Notes under the pieces: generated by a model | Databases searched by the model: none | Told to the model about the DNA's origin: nothing | What the model saw: only the letters and a program-made list of their open reading frames with translations | Part shown: piece after piece, positions 1 to 12,746 of the stretch | Layout: each line of letters starts with the position of its first letter | How positions within the stretch are numbered: the first letter of the stretch is position 1 | DNA from: Carya illinoinensis | Lineage: Eukaryota; Streptophyta; Magnoliopsida; Fagales; Juglandaceae | DNA: 64,000 nt | NCBI RefSeq assembly: GCF_018687715.1 | Contig: NC_056759.1 | Coordinates: 5,461,501 to 5,525,500 of the forward strand | Direction of reading: 5' to 3' | Translations under genes and position numbers: made by a program

Positions 1-496
1 CATAAGGCTTCATCAGGTCCAGCTCGGGTGCCACAGATTGGTTGGCAACGACGGGGATGGATGTAGGGCAAGCAAGAAGAGGAAGCGTCACTAAACTGGG
101 AGTTGTCGCTGGCTGTTCCAGGCCGCTGTTAACCGCCGCTAGGTTCGGAACAGAAAGTTGAGGGAACCCAGGAGCGAAACCCTGCAAGGTTAGGTTCTTG
201 GTGGGGGAGGTCAAATGACACGGAGAAGAAAACCCAAGGACATGGGACCTGGGTCTTTTGAGGAAGGGTACTGGTGATATCGCAGCCCTACCCCGCTTTC
301 TGGTTCTGGTAGGCCTTGCCTGCAAATGTGGCCAGAGGTTCCTCAGGTACGGAGATTGCCTGATCTTTTGAGATATGGACGGACTCTCGCTTCTAGCATC
401 CGTGGGAGTCTCAGGCTTTGGAGCTATGGGCCTGTACCTAGACATAATCTCAGCAGTTTTCGCTGTGTTGGAGTAGGGATTCAGGGTCTTGATCAT
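1..496 (-). CDS. 5' part of a plant-specific protein of unknown function (At1g79160/At1g16500-like), truncated by window edge
   Basis: The minus-strand frame is open from an ATG at 496-494 to the window edge (165 codons), with no stop. The N-terminus MIKTLNPYSNTAKTAEIMSR followed by YRPIAPKPE is, from memory, the conserved start of a small plant-only family that includes Arabidopsis At1g79160 and At1g16500. A second conserved block, SPYLRNLWPHLQARPTRTRK followed by RGR, lies near residues 47-70; it is basic and could be a nuclear localisation signal. The rest is Pro/Ser/Leu-rich with no recognisable domain. I know of no established biochemical role. The start is well supported because the conserved block begins at this Met. 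The remainder of the gene lies outside the window, so length and introns are unknown. Confidence 0.75.
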   Translation of the reverse strand, partial: MIKTLNPYSNTAKTAEIMSRYRPIAPKPETPTDARSESPSISQKIRQSPYLRNLWPHLQARPTRTRKRGRAAISPVPFLKRPRSHVLGFSSPCHLTSPTKNLTLQGFAPGFPQLSVPNLAAVNSGLEQPATTPSLVTLPLLACPTSIPVVANQSVAPELDLMKPY

Positions 497-568
497 GGTT
501 GCTGGTTTTCAAAATTCTAACTTAGCCCCGCTCTCACTTGCGTTGTAATGGGATTGATATGATAAAGA

Positions 569-589
569 GCTCTCTCTCTCTCTCTCTCA
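569..589. repeat. (CT)n microsatellite upstream of the minus-strand gene at 1-496
   Basis: About ten TC units lie 73-93 bp upstream of the ATG at 496. Read on the coding strand this is a GA run, a common feature of plant core promoters and 5' leaders. A promoter role is inference only. Confidence 0.8.
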
Positions 590-884
590 CTCACTCTCAG
601 AGGACGAAATAGTAGTGCGTCTGGAATGGTCGATGGTGAGGGGGTGGAGTTTAAAGGGCAGGAATTGGCCAATGGGCGATGGGCAACATGAAGCAGAGAG
701 GCAGGAGAAAGGGACACTTGGCGATGTACGGTGGGTACGTGTTGGCGAGGTTCACAGAGAAATGACATATGAGAATCGAGCATGTTGAGTGGGTCCATGC
801 ATGCTTACACATAATGAAGAGAGGGGCATTTTGTCTCGACATCTGTTCCCAATAGCCACTCGAACGAGGACTCTCCCTATCTTC

Positions 885-902
885 CTCTCTCTCTCTCTCT
901 CT
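885..902. repeat. (CT)n microsatellite
   Basis: A short CT run in the presumed promoter region of the minus-strand gene at the left edge. Confidence 0.75.
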
Positions 903-2815
903 GGTCCGCTAAACTTTGGAGGGCCCAGTCCAGGTCTGTTCACGCCAATCAGTACACTGGGTGCGCGGCGGTGGCGTCCTGGAATTAACGCGTGTGAAGT
1001 TGGCGGCCATGCGTGGATACACCTATCAGGATTGGCTTGGACCGTTTGATCGCTTTTTTGTTTTTAACAGACGATTGACGAAAAAAACCCGGTCCTCCCT
1101 CGATCGGTTACGTTTGGATTTGGTGGGTTGTCCATGTGTCAGCTAAGGTATCGTCGAGTGCATGCAAAAGGACGATGAGGTAGAATGTGATTGGAGGATG
1201 AGCGAGCCTTCTTGCGTCGGGGTCAGAAATTAGGCAGAAAGGAGGTGAGGAAACGTGGCCTGTGCAACAAAAGAGGTGGCCAAAACGTGGTATTTTTAGT
1301 TTTTACCCTAGTAAGGCGTGCCGCTTTTTCCCCTCTATTAGCGCCGCTCCAGTTGTGCTTCAGCTGCTTGCCACGTCATCTTTCATCTCGTACAGCCTCA
1401 GGTGAGAGTTAGAATTGACTGAACTAAGGACTACTGTGTAGTTGCTTACCAATTGGAATTGGATTTCGTGTCAGGTCCCAGTAATTGTTGAAATAAAAAA
1501 ATATTTATAAGTACAGTAAATATATATGAAAAAATTTAATTATAAATATAACTTTACACTAATATATCATATGATTATTTAAAAAATAAATTTTATTAAA
1601 AATAATATTAATTTAAATTTTAAATATAAATAAATTAATATTAATATATAGATTAATATTCCACTTTATTTATACATAATAAAATTCATACGTGTGTGTA
1701 TAGTGTTTATCTTGACCCATGCCGCTGCAAAAGGGTGAGTACAAGAAAAAGAATAGAGGAGACGAGATCAAGCCGTGCCGCCGTGGTGAGGAAGGAGAAA
1801 GAGAAATGATGGAAGAGTGACTATGGGAGGATCATGTTTAACTTAACTTCCAAAGTAACGTCGTTTTAATAGCTTGTTTGTTTTATTTTATTTATACATA
1901 TACATGTTTGGGTTGGGTTTAAACCCAATCCGGAGACTTTTTTTTTGTTGGGGGGGGGGGTGTCGGGGGGTGGTAGGGAAGGTGCCCTGCTGCCCATCCC
2001 TAAGAGTGATCTCATACTACAAAATTTCGATTATTAATTATATGATTTACTTTATGATATACCTCTCAAGTACAACATAGGTAACGATCATGATCATGAT
2101 CATCTCCAGCACGATGACTATTTACTTTGTTGATGGGCTCGGTTCTAATGAAGTACCTCTCCTTCCTGTGGTCCTTATATATAAAAACCCTTTTTCAGCT
2201 CTTCCAACTTCTCTGTAGGCATGTCTTTAATATATAAATAATTTTTTTTTTCCATCGATTTAAGTTTGCGAGCCACTTTCTTTTCTTATTCAGAAGAAGT
2301 TGACATTTAATTTATAAAAATGATATAATATAAATACTAATTTTGTAATGAATCCTTATATTTTAAACAAAATTAGCTTGGTAGGTTATGGGTTGACTAC
2401 AAATTTATATTTTAAATTAAATTATGTTGCGTGGATGATATGTAATACAAAAAAATTCTAAATAAATAAGGAATTTAGTAAAATTTTACTCTTTTTTTTA
2501 TACTAATAGAGTACGAATTGATATTCTTTTCGACAAATGTATAAGAAGTAGTTATTTTATTTTTTTAAATGAGAACAACTTATCTAATTGACATTTTTTT
2601 AAGAAATTTATTTATGTTTTAAAAAAAAATAACTTCTACAATTTGGGAGAATCATTGTGAACAATTAAGGAAGCATTCATATGTAATGCATCATTTATTG
2701 TGATATCCGATATATTTATAAAAGTAGTTAAATTATTAATTTATTATATGTAAACTGATGTGCTAAACTTACACATCATTGAATTGGTTACGGTATCAAG
2801 AAATAGGGTTGCTAT
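903..2815. other. Intergenic DNA, no gene recognised
   Basis: About 900-1400 is moderately GC-rich promoter-like sequence. From about 1490 onward the sequence is AT-rich with A/T homopolymers, and G- and T-runs sit near 1938-1970. Short open frames here have no recognisable protein features. I see no RNA gene. Confidence 0.6.
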
Positions 2816-3480
2816 CTGCAATCTTGGATGGGTGGCTGTTAGCACCACCCTCAGGCGTCAGCACTGCCCCCTTAGACTAGAGGTGAAAATCCATCCATTC
2901 GGCACAGTTTTTGGATAAAATTCCAAAAACTGCCACCGACCGACAACCATGAAAATAGTGGAGCAACCAATTATTACTGGTCGATGGAGAGGAGAAAAAC
3001 CGTCCGTATCGACTCCAGCAGTTCACGATCGGTTCTTGATTCCCCCTACCGACGATGGTTGTTTGAGAGAGTAGAGAGAGAGTTGTAGAGGAGAGAGAGA
3101 GGACGTGAGAAACATAAAACATATTGAGAAAGAAGAAGGTGGAAGAAGACTATACAAATTGGAAACGACACCATTTGGTGTTAAATCTAACGACGTCGTT
3201 CCACTTATTTTTTTTGTTCCGTAATGGATAAAACGATGCCGTTTAGTTTAATACCAAACGATGTCATTTCAATTGTATTTAAACACAACGAAAGGTATAA
3301 AACGACGTCTTTCCACTTAAACCGGCGTCATTTCATATAAGTATAATTTTTTAAAAATAATATTAGAAGTCATCGGCTGATTTAGCGGTTTGAGCTGGCC
3401 CTAAACCGCAACTGAACTAACAACAATCCGGTTTCATAAAATTCTGCCGCCCGCCAAGTGGTTCCCTACCAATTGCAACC
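2816..3480. repeat. Degenerate repetitive DNA with AACGACGTCGTT-type motifs
   Basis: The stretch carries several versions of an AACGACGYCGTT/AACGAYGYCATTT motif (near 3165, 3190, 3232, 3260, 3300 and 3325). It also has GGTCGG/ACCGRNCGG-like segments near 2930-3060 and 3385-3480. This resembles decayed transposon DNA common in tree genomes. No coding domain or clear terminal repeat was found, so the class is unknown. Confidence 0.4.
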
Positions 3481-3947
3481 GATTCCAGCCTCTGGCGGTC
3501 TGTCTGATCGGTTCTCTGCCAGTTTGACGATTTTTTGTACACCCCTTGGACGGATGCCCCTGTCCAAATGCCAGGGGCAGATTGATCGTGCAAATCTTTC
3601 GAAATTCGCCAAACAACTCAGATTTTTCGCTAAATTTACAAATCTATTTCTAAAATTCACAAATCGATCATTAAACAATAAATATATAAACATAGATAAA
3701 ATAAATATCATATTTAAAAAATTGCAACAAATCAAGTGACAAGACCATGATGTGGTCGTGGATCTCTTCACAAACCCACATCCACATTATGGCTCGTAGG
3801 TGTCTCACCACCCTTAAAAGGAAAAAGTGGAGGAGGCTGAGGAGGAGAATATGAATTTTGCCTGTTGCGAGATTGGGGTGGAAATGAAGAATAGGAGAAG
3901 AGAGAAGGGAAAGTTAAAGTCAAACGGTGGAGAAGAGAGGAAAGAAA

Positions 3948-4125
3948 ATAAGATGAGATGATTTTAAATAAAAGTTAAATAAAATATTATTAGAATATTA
4001 TTTTTTAATATTATTATTATTTTAAGATTTGAAAAACTTGAATTGAGATTTAGTGTTTATTATATTTTATATAAAAATTTGATAAAGTTATAATAATGAG
4101 ATAATATTAGATAAGTTTGGAGTAT
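3948..4125. mobile_element. MITE copy, AT-rich family M1 (partial)
   Basis: The block runs from AAGATGAGATGA through an AT-rich core to AATAATGAGATAA. It shares order and wording with the copies at 27135-27344, 31790-32153, 36745-36885, 38695-38882 and 46697-46900. Ends are eroded and no target duplication is clear. Confidence 0.55.
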
Positions 4126-4455
4126 TTTTCAATCTAAAAAACTTTGAGTTTTGTGATTTTTCCTTATATTGGGTCGAGCGAGCTGAGGCCTACCTGAGCA
4201 CTGCCCCCCGACACCCTACATGCCGACCATGTGTGATTGAGTGCAAACGTGGTGACCTGCCACCCACCCCTGTAAAGTACGGTGCTACAGGTACTGTTGG
4301 TGGCTCTTGCCACCGTTAGGCAAAAATAATTTTTTTTTTAAATCATTTTTTAATACTTTTAAACATTCTAAAAAAATATAAAAAATTATAATAATATTAA
4401 AAAAATTCTTAATTATTAAGAAAAAAATTAAAAATAAAATAAAATAGGGCCAGAT

Positions 4456-4511
4456 TTATTAAAAAAAATCTGTTTATATATATATATAAACAGATTTATT
4501 AAAAAAAATCT
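4456..4511. repeat. Perfect palindromic AT-rich inverted repeat
   Basis: The segment TTATTAAAAAAAATCTGTTT appears on both sides of a (TA)n centre, giving overlapping direct and inverted repeats. It can fold as a hairpin. It lies between a GC-richer patch (about 4170-4320) and the presumed HHP promoter; function unknown. Confidence 0.5.
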
Positions 4512-6277
4512 TTAAATATCCTGACCCTCAAAGGCCTTTCACCGAAATTTCCTCTATTTTGTTTTTGTTAGTATTTTCATACCCTCGGCAGGTGACGTGC
4601 CAACACAATCCGGGACGTGTTTCAAAAATTCAAAGTGTTCGTCCCATTGCCTTGTTGGCTTTGCAATATCTTGGCTAACGCAAAACCCAAAATTGCCGTC
4701 CTCTTCTAAATATAACGACCACCATGACCGTCTTTCATTTACCACCTTGCTCCCTTGGTTTTTCGTGAAAACTCCCGCATCATCTCTCTATCGTTCTGTC
4801 CCTATTTCGGTATTATCATTTATCAGACTCTCCTCTACACCAACTGTTTTTTCAGAGAAAGCTTCCGGGATCATCGTTACTATCGAGACTTTGCTTGGCG
4901 GGTTCCTTTGAAGAGACTGGGATAAGTCGAATTCTCTTCTGAATTTAGCTCTTAGGTGGCGGTTTTGCAATTTAGAGTATGTCTATCTTGTTTGATTTTT
5001 GTTTGTTTGCTAATTTAATTTTCTCTGGCGTAGGTCGTAAATGAGCTTGTGAATTGTGATAACATGATATCAGGCTTCGCACAATTAGCGGCTTAATTAT
5101 GTGAATGATCTAGCTTCTTCTACAAATCCTTCAAAGGCTTTCAAAATTAATGTCTGCTCTATTGTTATTAGCAACGGGCGTGTTCAAAGTTACATTTTTT
5201 CCCCTTTTTCTCTTTCGTTATGATCCTTCTGCAGTGGAATTTGGTTGGTGGACAGGTGGAGAGTGCATTTATTATGCCTTGCTTTCTTAATGACTTTGAT
5301 TAGTTGTGACCAGCTTACAGGTATAATTTAGTTTAATAAACATGCTATCATTTTAGAGGGACATGATTTTCAATAAAAATCTTGGAAATCTAAAAGTAGA
5401 ATTCAAGAAGCTGGAAGAAAAAAAATCTTCTTATGTTATTGTGACTGCGATAAGTATTAAAACCTTTTTATTACTCGTGGAATACCAAAATCAGCATTAA
5501 ATGATGGATAAATGAGGAATGCTCTAAGATGCATATATATATATATATAAAACCGAAAAGAGATTAAGGAAATAGGATAATAGTTGAGTACTTGAAGATT
5601 CAATGAGAAAAGATGGCAACGAGCAATGGTCTTTTTATTAAATGGCACTTCTGTCCCAAAAACAAGGGATACGTGCTGAAGTCACAAGTTCATTTTAGTA
5701 TGTATGTTCAGTACCAAAAACTAAACAGGCGTGGGTTTAATCTGAATGTGGACTTCGAGTTGATGCATGTACCCACTCGTGTTTTCTGAGAGCAATAACG
5801 GGTCATCACGTTTCATATTTCAGCTGTGAATTGTGGAACTATTCCTTCAGTTCCACAATAAAGAATTGTTCAACAAAAAAATTGTGGAAATATTCTTTAC
5901 TTATCAGAAAACAATTGTGGAACAGTCAATTCTGTCAGATTTGTAATTGAGAAACAGCGTATCTTTGTGTCAGCGATTTTTCAATAGCATTGTCAAGCAT
6001 CTTAAAATGATTTCAGCTTCAACATGCTCCCCTTTCATGATTTTTTTAGGGAGACTACACTATGTCATGAATTACAGGCTCTTTAGCGTTTGAACTTCTT
6101 GGTCATTTGCTCAACTGTGAACATTTAAACTAACCTGTTCAATTGAAGAATCTGTTGAGCATTTGAGCTTATTTAAAATCCATATGTAGACAAGAACTTG
6201 AAATCGACCTCATTTGTTTGATACTCTCTTGTATGATTTTTTAAAAAATGTTTCTCATTGCCTTCACTCGGTTGCAG
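4512..6277 (+). promoter_or_regulatory. Presumed HHP promoter, 5'UTR and 5'UTR intron
   Basis: No coding region is recognised. A splice acceptor (TTGCAG ending at 6277) lies two bases before the HHP ATG, which implies a 5'UTR intron. The pyrimidine-rich stretch around 4740-4970 is a plausible first noncoding exon. I could not fix the transcription start or the donor from sequence alone. Confidence 0.4.
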
Positions 6278-6279
6278 AG

Positions 6280-6908
6280 ATGACAAGTGATGAATGGGTA
6301 GCCTCGTCTGACACATTTGACAATATATTTGAATGCAAGGATGGGGATAGAGCCTGCTCAAAGGAAAGGAAGGGAAAGAGACTGTGGATGAAAGTCAAAT
6401 ATCAACTTATTGAGTACCACGCATTGCCAGGATTTTTAAGGGATAACGAGTTTATTCTGGGTCATTACCGATCTGAATGGCCATTGAAGCATGTGCTCCT
6501 CAGCATCTTCTCCATTCACAATGAAACTCTTAATGTCTGGACGTAAGTACTTTATCTGAAAATATAAAAGTGTATATATATATAAAAGCTTTTAATAATT
6601 AATGCCCATTATGTTTTTACTTAACAAAATTTTCCATTCAATTATTTTTTACTTGTAAAAAAAATGTATTAACTTAAAAATCTTTCTTTTTTCACCTTCT
6701 ATATTCCTTGTATGGTTGAGTTGTACCTTTTAAGCAAACCAATAAAGATTATATTATCTGCTCAGGGTTGCATTTTGGTTTTTGATGCGTTCTTATGTGA
6801 GAAAATTTAGCAGATGCATGATTATGTCATATTTTGGTTTTCTTGTTTTGCTCATCGTGTTTGTGAAGGAATATATATAGATATATATATATCATAAGTA
6901 AATAAAGA

Positions 6909-6939
<31 letters not shown>

Positions 6940-9011
6940 GTATCTTTTTTCTCCCTTGTTATTTGTTTTTTTCCTTCCTTTTCACAATTCATGCTTAGCT
7001 AAGTTGTTATATAGGTTTGGCTTTCCCACGTTACATATTTTTGTTCTGTCAAGTAGCTGATAAAATCTATGAAATTTAAACTATGGAAGGAATTGAAATG
7101 ATCTAGTCCAAAGAATCAGCTCCATCTGAAGTTTTACCTTTCTTTTTTTATAATTAAACAATTGTATTAATAAGAATAAGCATAGTCCAAGTACACAGGA
7201 TGGTATACAAGAGGCAACACCTATTTAAGAAGAAGAAATGAAAACAAGGAAATCATGAAAACTAAGGTCATTAAAATCTACAGCTTTGACCCGTAGAAAT
7301 AAAGTTATAACAAAAAGTAATCTAAGCTCCTCTAATGAGCGCTCCTCGTCTTTGAGCATCTGGCTATTGCGCTCCTTCCATGAGCACCCCAGAATACAAA
7401 TATAAACCATTTTCCACACAGCTGTGATTTGTAGAATACCTCCTAACTTTGTCCAACTAGCCAAAAACTCAACCGCTGTGGCAGGCATAACCCAGGCTAA
7501 CTCTAACCAGCTGAATACATTTTCCCATAATGCTCTAGCCACCTCACAATGAAGTAGAAGATGATCCACAGTCTCACCACTTTTCTTGCACATACAACAT
7601 CAATCTACTATAATCACCTTGTGTTTCCGTAAGTTATTCGTTGTCAAAATCTTACCCAGAGAAGCTATCTAAGCAAAAAATGCCGCTTTGGGAGGCGCCT
7701 TATTTCACCAAATCCTCCTCCATGGAAAATGAGTGCTCTTCAATTGTGTGAAAGACTTATAGAAAGAGTGAACTGTGAATGTACATTTTCTGTATTATGC
7801 AATATGTGTTTTCCCGCCCTTACACTATACTATGCAATATGCCTTATTCTGTTTTTGTTTTCCACCCTTACACTATACTGTGCAATATGTGTTTGTTGTC
7901 CATACCTTTTGGCACATTATGTTATGTTATCATTGATGATACCAAACAAAAAAGACAAATATAAAACAAGCATGTCTAATTTTAGTTTTAAACATCACCG
8001 ACGTTTGTTTCAGGCATTTGATTGGATTCTTCCTTTTCCTCTTTCTGACCATATACACGGCAATGCAAGCTCCTAGTGTCATGGATCTCAGTTCCCTCAA
8101 ACGTTTGCCTGACATGGTCAAACAAGCTGATTTACACAAGATTCATTCAGAACTGTTGAATTGCCTTCCTTCACTACCTAACATGCCAGATTTTCTTAAG
8201 TTAAAGGATGAATTAAGGACATCATTGCCATCTATGGATTTCCTCTCCTCACTCTCAAGCTGGCATTTTGTGCAACTCCTCACCAACTGCTTGCGTGAGC
8301 GGTTCTCCCAGGTCTGTCAGAGATTTTACTCTGTTGATGTGATGCTTCTTGCATTGTTTAATTCTTACTGGTTGGTTTTGAAGCTATGAGAAAGAAGAGA
8401 AATTCCTATCTAACAGTATATGAAGTACTAAACTTGGTTATGTGTAAGCAGTTTATCCATTGAACTTCATGTGTTCAAAAATAAGTTTATTACACTGCAG
8501 TTCCTTAACGTCACATGTCAATGCACAAAGGGCAGAAGACCTCCCAGATGTATCCACTAACGTTGTCAGCCACTTTAAACTACATGTTTTTAAAAAAGGG
8601 AAAAATACAGAGAGAAGTGGTATGTATACTAAATAGTATTTACATGTACTGATGTTCCCAAAGAATCGGGCAAGGAATACACCCTCAATTGGCATTCTGA
8701 GTGTAGAAGAATGCAATGGCTTGGTGATTGCTGCATGATAGAGTTGTAGCGTTATGGGGCTATTTATCAAGTCTTTTTTGTACTTACATCACGGTCTGGT
8801 TGAGTGACCTTTTTATTTTTCAAGTCAAACCCCGTGTTTGGTGCTCTCCCTGCTAAAGAATTTGGAGCAAGTTATATATTTGGGCTTGCAAATTATGAGC
8901 ATTCGTTGTCAGCATTTCCTTGCATTTTGCTTTGATGCTACTTAGGAATATTGTTTTTTATTTGGTTTTAGGTAATATTGTGAACTTGTTTATGCAAAGA
9001 GTTTTGGTGTT

Positions 9012-9047
<36 letters not shown>

Positions 9048-10023
9048 GGCGCGCGCGCTCTGTGTGGGAATTTTGCATTTAAGATTAGAATGAGCATTGT
9101 TTTGCATTGGTTTTCCATTTGCTAAGTAATTGATGAGAATTCGATCCCTCTTGCTGGTATGGCTTATGCGCATGCTTTTCAAATTTTAAGCACGCACCAT
9201 CCTACTTATAAAAAAATATACATCATCCTAAGCTTCATTCTGACTATTTGTGTTGCTCAATTTCTGGTAGTACAATGTCAAATGCATTTTTTGTAATGCT
9301 ACTACGAATTCACTGTTAGCTTGTTCTACCCCCTTGGAAAGTAATGCCTTACTTGTTTCCTTTTTGTAGCATGGTGTGAAAGAGGATGTGATGAACACGA
9401 TTGCACCCCTAATGGTCCGGCCAATCACAAGATGGCCCTTTTTTGCCTTCTTAGGTGGGGCCATGTTCTGCTTACTAGCCAGCAGTACATGCCACCTCCT
9501 CTCTTGCCACTCAAGGCGCCTTTCTTACATAATGCTCAGACTTGACTACGCAGGCATTGCAGCTCTCATTGCAACTTCCTTTTACCCTCCTGTCTATTAC
9601 TCCTTTATGTGCAACCCCTTATTCTGCACCCTCTACTTGAGCTTCATAACTATTTTAGGGATTGCCACCATTATTTTCTCTCTGTTTCCAGCTTTCCAAA
9701 CACCCAAGTTCCGGAGCTTCCGAGCTTCCCTCTTCTTCGGAATGGGCATGTCAGGTGTGGCACCTATAGTTCACAAGCTAATAATGTACAGGAATGAGCC
9801 AGAGGCCCTCCAAACCACCGGCTATGAAATATTAATGGGGGCTTTATATGGATTAGGAGCATTGATTTATGCGACAAGGATACCAGAACGGTGGAAGCCT
9901 GGCAGGTTTGATATTGCTGGACACAGCCACCAGCTTTTTCATGTCTTGGTTGTGGCAGGGGCATATACACACTATCAGGCTGGTCTAGTCTACCTCAGAT
10001 GGCGGGACGTGAGAGGTTGTTAG
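6280..10023 (+). CDS. HHP: Heptahelical transmembrane protein, ADIPOR/PAQR family (HHP2/HHP4-like)
   Basis: Coding exons are 6280-6542, 8014-8311 and 9370-10023 (404 aa), all with GT-AG introns in phase. PAQR family membrane protein: the N-terminus is soluble, then come seven predicted membrane segments, the first in exon 2 and the others in exon 3. Seen motifs: LPGFLRDNEFILGHYR (about residues 50-65), IFSIHNETLNVWTHLIGFF across intron 1, and in exon 3 the zinc-site residues S-TCHLLSCHS and HSHQLFHVLVVAGAYTHYQA, giving SxxxH and HxxxH. A long loop between TM1 and TM2 (about residues 105-190) is usual for plant HHPs. The ATG at 6280 follows a 5'UTR splice acceptor by two bases. Arabidopsis HHPs are linked to sugar, ABA and stress signalling; the exact member is not certain. 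Intron 1 (6543-8013) carries a LINE fragment. The 3'UTR probably ends around 10190-10240. Confidence 0.93.
7138..7735 (-). mobile_element. 5'-truncated LINE (L1-type) fragment in HHP intron 1
   Basis: The minus-strand frame 7593-7225 encodes a typical zf-RVT (reverse-transcriptase zinc-binding) segment of plant LINEs: CKKSGETVDHLLLHCEVARA, then LWENVFSWL and later CSWKERNSQ. It ends in an A-rich tail, seen as the T-run at about 7142-7150 on the plus strand. The reverse-transcriptase and endonuclease domains are missing, so it is a dead 3' remnant. It is antisense to the host gene and well away from both splice sites. No convincing target duplication was seen. Confidence 0.8.
9013..9044. repeat. 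(CT)n microsatellite in HHP intron 2
   Basis: About 16 CT units, followed by a short GC-alternating tract (GGGCGCGCGCGCTC) that could adopt Z-DNA. It lies inside intron 2. Confidence 0.85.
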
Positions 10024-10774
10024 ATTTGAAACTCCCAACTGCGTGCTAGATGGATCTTCTTATGGTGTCTTCACTCTTCAACCTGAATTAGTGATATAGT
10101 TTTTCCTTGCGGATAAACTTAAAAGACCATTTTCTTATAAAATGCAAGGGCCTTGCATTTCAAATGTAATTGGGATTGTAATGAAATGGGGGCTCAGCCC
10201 ATTATCGGTCATGAATACAAACCACTTTCAAATGAACTTGCTGCTCTTGCGAGTGAAACTTACTTTTTATTGGAAGCACAGAGATCTATAAAAATAAAAA
10301 AAAAATAAAAAATGCTTAGAACATCGAAAAGAACCCAAGAATAAATAACAGTAAGTATTTAGTTACAGTCCCTTTCTTTTCTAGTTCTTTCATTGACAAT
10401 CAGGATTGTCATTCACATTCAATTGCGTCAGCAGATCAAAACCCTGAATAGCTTTCGGCAGCACTTTAGGCTTTTCGTCCTGCTGACCTACAGTTGTTTG
10501 TATGCAGTACAACAGCGTCCACCGACGCGAATGCCACATGAAAGCATGCACTGTTCCCTCCTCCCTCTTAATACTGCTACAATTGCATGTGGATTGCTCT
10601 GTGCTTCGCTTCATTTAGTCCAATTTTCGGTTTTATTTTTCGCTTCCAATCGAATGCATAATGTTTCCAAAAAACAAAAACCATTTTCCTTAGACAAATG
10701 CAATAAGCTATATATATGTATATGTATGTTATTTTCCTGTAAAATCAGGACCTCAGCTTGACAAAAGAATCAGT
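10024..10774. other. HHP 3' flank, no further gene
   Basis: The probable 3'UTR is followed by noncoding DNA. Short open frames near 10390-10760 show no recognisable domain, and both strands are open, as expected by chance. Confidence 0.6.
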
Positions 10775-10777
10775 TTA

Positions 10778-11684
10778 GAGCATTCACATTGGCTTGGCCA
10801 AATGAGATATTTGACCAAATTTTACATAATTTGGCTCAAAAATCATTCACATTGGATTGGGCAAATCTAAAATAATTTAGACTTTTGCTACAGTGGTTGG
10901 CTAAAGATGGAAGACCACTACTCATTTATCAAATATTAAAATATTAATTTATCATTCCGAACAGATAAATTAAATTAATTAGAATATAATTAACATTTAA
11001 CATTTAGAATATAATTATTATTAACATTTAATAATATTTTTTAATATTAATTGAATATAATATAATTATTATTAACATTTAACAATACTTTTTTTAATAT
11101 TAATTTAATTAGAATATAATTACTATTAGCATTTAATAATACTTTTTTGTAATATTAATATAATATAATATAATTATTATTATTATTAACATTTAATAAT
11201 ATTTTTTTAATATTAATTTAATTAGAATATAATTATTATTAACATTTAATAATATTTTTTTAAATATTAATTTAATTAGAATATAATTACTATTAACATT
11301 TAATAATACTTTTTTGTAATATTAATTTAATACAATATAATTATTATTAACATTTAATAATACTTTTTTAATATTAATTTAATTATAATATAATAATATT
11401 AATGTAATATAATATAATTATTATTATTAACATTTAATAATACTTTTTTTAATATTAATCTAATTAGAATATAATTATTATTAACATTTAATTGGTAGAA
11501 TTACAAAATGTGAGAAAATAAATTAAATAAAAAATTTATTAATTTAATAATATTTTATTATTATATAGAGAATAAATGGCTAATCCAATGTGGGGATTGA
11601 ATTTTGATGGAGTAGGCAAATGTAAAAAAGTGTTGATATTGGTCAAATTTAAAGATAAATTTGGCCAAACCAATGCCAATGCTC
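10778..11684. mobile_element. PIF/Harbinger-like non-autonomous element with TTA target duplications
   Basis: The left end GAGCATTCACATTGGCTTGG matches the reverse complement of the right end, GAGCATTGGCATTGGTTTGG, and both continue into GCCAAAT. The element is flanked by TTA at 10775-10777 and 11685-11687, the 3-bp duplication typical of PIF/Harbinger. The inner 10980-11500 is a run of imperfect tandem repeats of 55-60 bp (AGAATATAATTATTATTAAC units). There is no transposase frame, so it would need mobilisation in trans. Confidence 0.8.
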
Positions 11685-11687
11685 TTA

Positions 11688-12711
11688 GTTCAAAATCCGG
11701 AACCGGCCTAGCTATGAGGGACCCTCTAGCATGGACGGTCATACGGATGATAACATCATTTATAAGCACTAGAAACATAATATTGTGGCACACTCCTTCT
11801 CACAAAGTCTTCTCTCTGTATCATCCTCGAAGCTTTTTAGATGTCCTAGCTCACAGAATTTCAACCCTCAGAATTTGTATGGATATGCATTATAGCTTTC
11901 AATAGTCAAAGATGTGGCTACAAGTGCGAGTTCACGTATGGCTAGCTCGCATATGAAAGAAAGAAAGTACCCTTTTTTGTAAGCATTCTTTCTTTTTTTC
12001 TTTGGAGAACAGTAACGATTCATCGGTTGATATGGACTTGTGCTGTTTGTTCCATACATCAAGGAGAGAGAAAGGTAGAATCTTTTGGAAGAATTTGAAA
12101 TCTGATAGGGAGGGTTCTGTTGAGAGTAGTGGCCTCTTGCAATGTTTGACCTAAGAATTGTTGCAAAGGGGGGACCAGCTCCTCAACCAGCTAGCGACCT
12201 CTGCTTAATTAGAATGCTCATGATGGCGCTGGCCATCCAAGACGATGTAAGTATTGATTCTATTAGCTGTACGTGCTGCTTATATAACTTGGGAGATACC
12301 AATATGGGACCCTCCTCAACTGATTCTATTGGAAAGATCTTAACAATATTTCACATAAAGTTTTAATTTAATAATATTAATAATCAACGTCAGCAGTATT
12401 GTTCATTCCAATGATAAAATCCAGCTCAAGTAAACTTGATATTCTAACTATTTAATTAAAATAATAAATGATATAACACACTCTTAATATGGCCAAACTT
12501 TAACTAGAATTGTTATATTGATAAAGAGATTTTATAAAATTAAATTTATAAACTGACATAAGTTTATGTAATACATTAAATTTACTTTACAATAAAATCA
12601 ATTTTAAAATCTAACGTATCATGTAATAATTTTTTTAGTTTGAATCATACAACATCTTGGTACAAAATAAGATATTAGTTTGGGGTGGTGCATCTTATTT
12701 GTATCACTCCA

Positions 12712-12746
<35 letters not shown>

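Noticed and set aside
12142..12366. Plus-strand 74-aa frame
   Set aside because: No recognised domain, no splice context, flanked by stops; chance likely.
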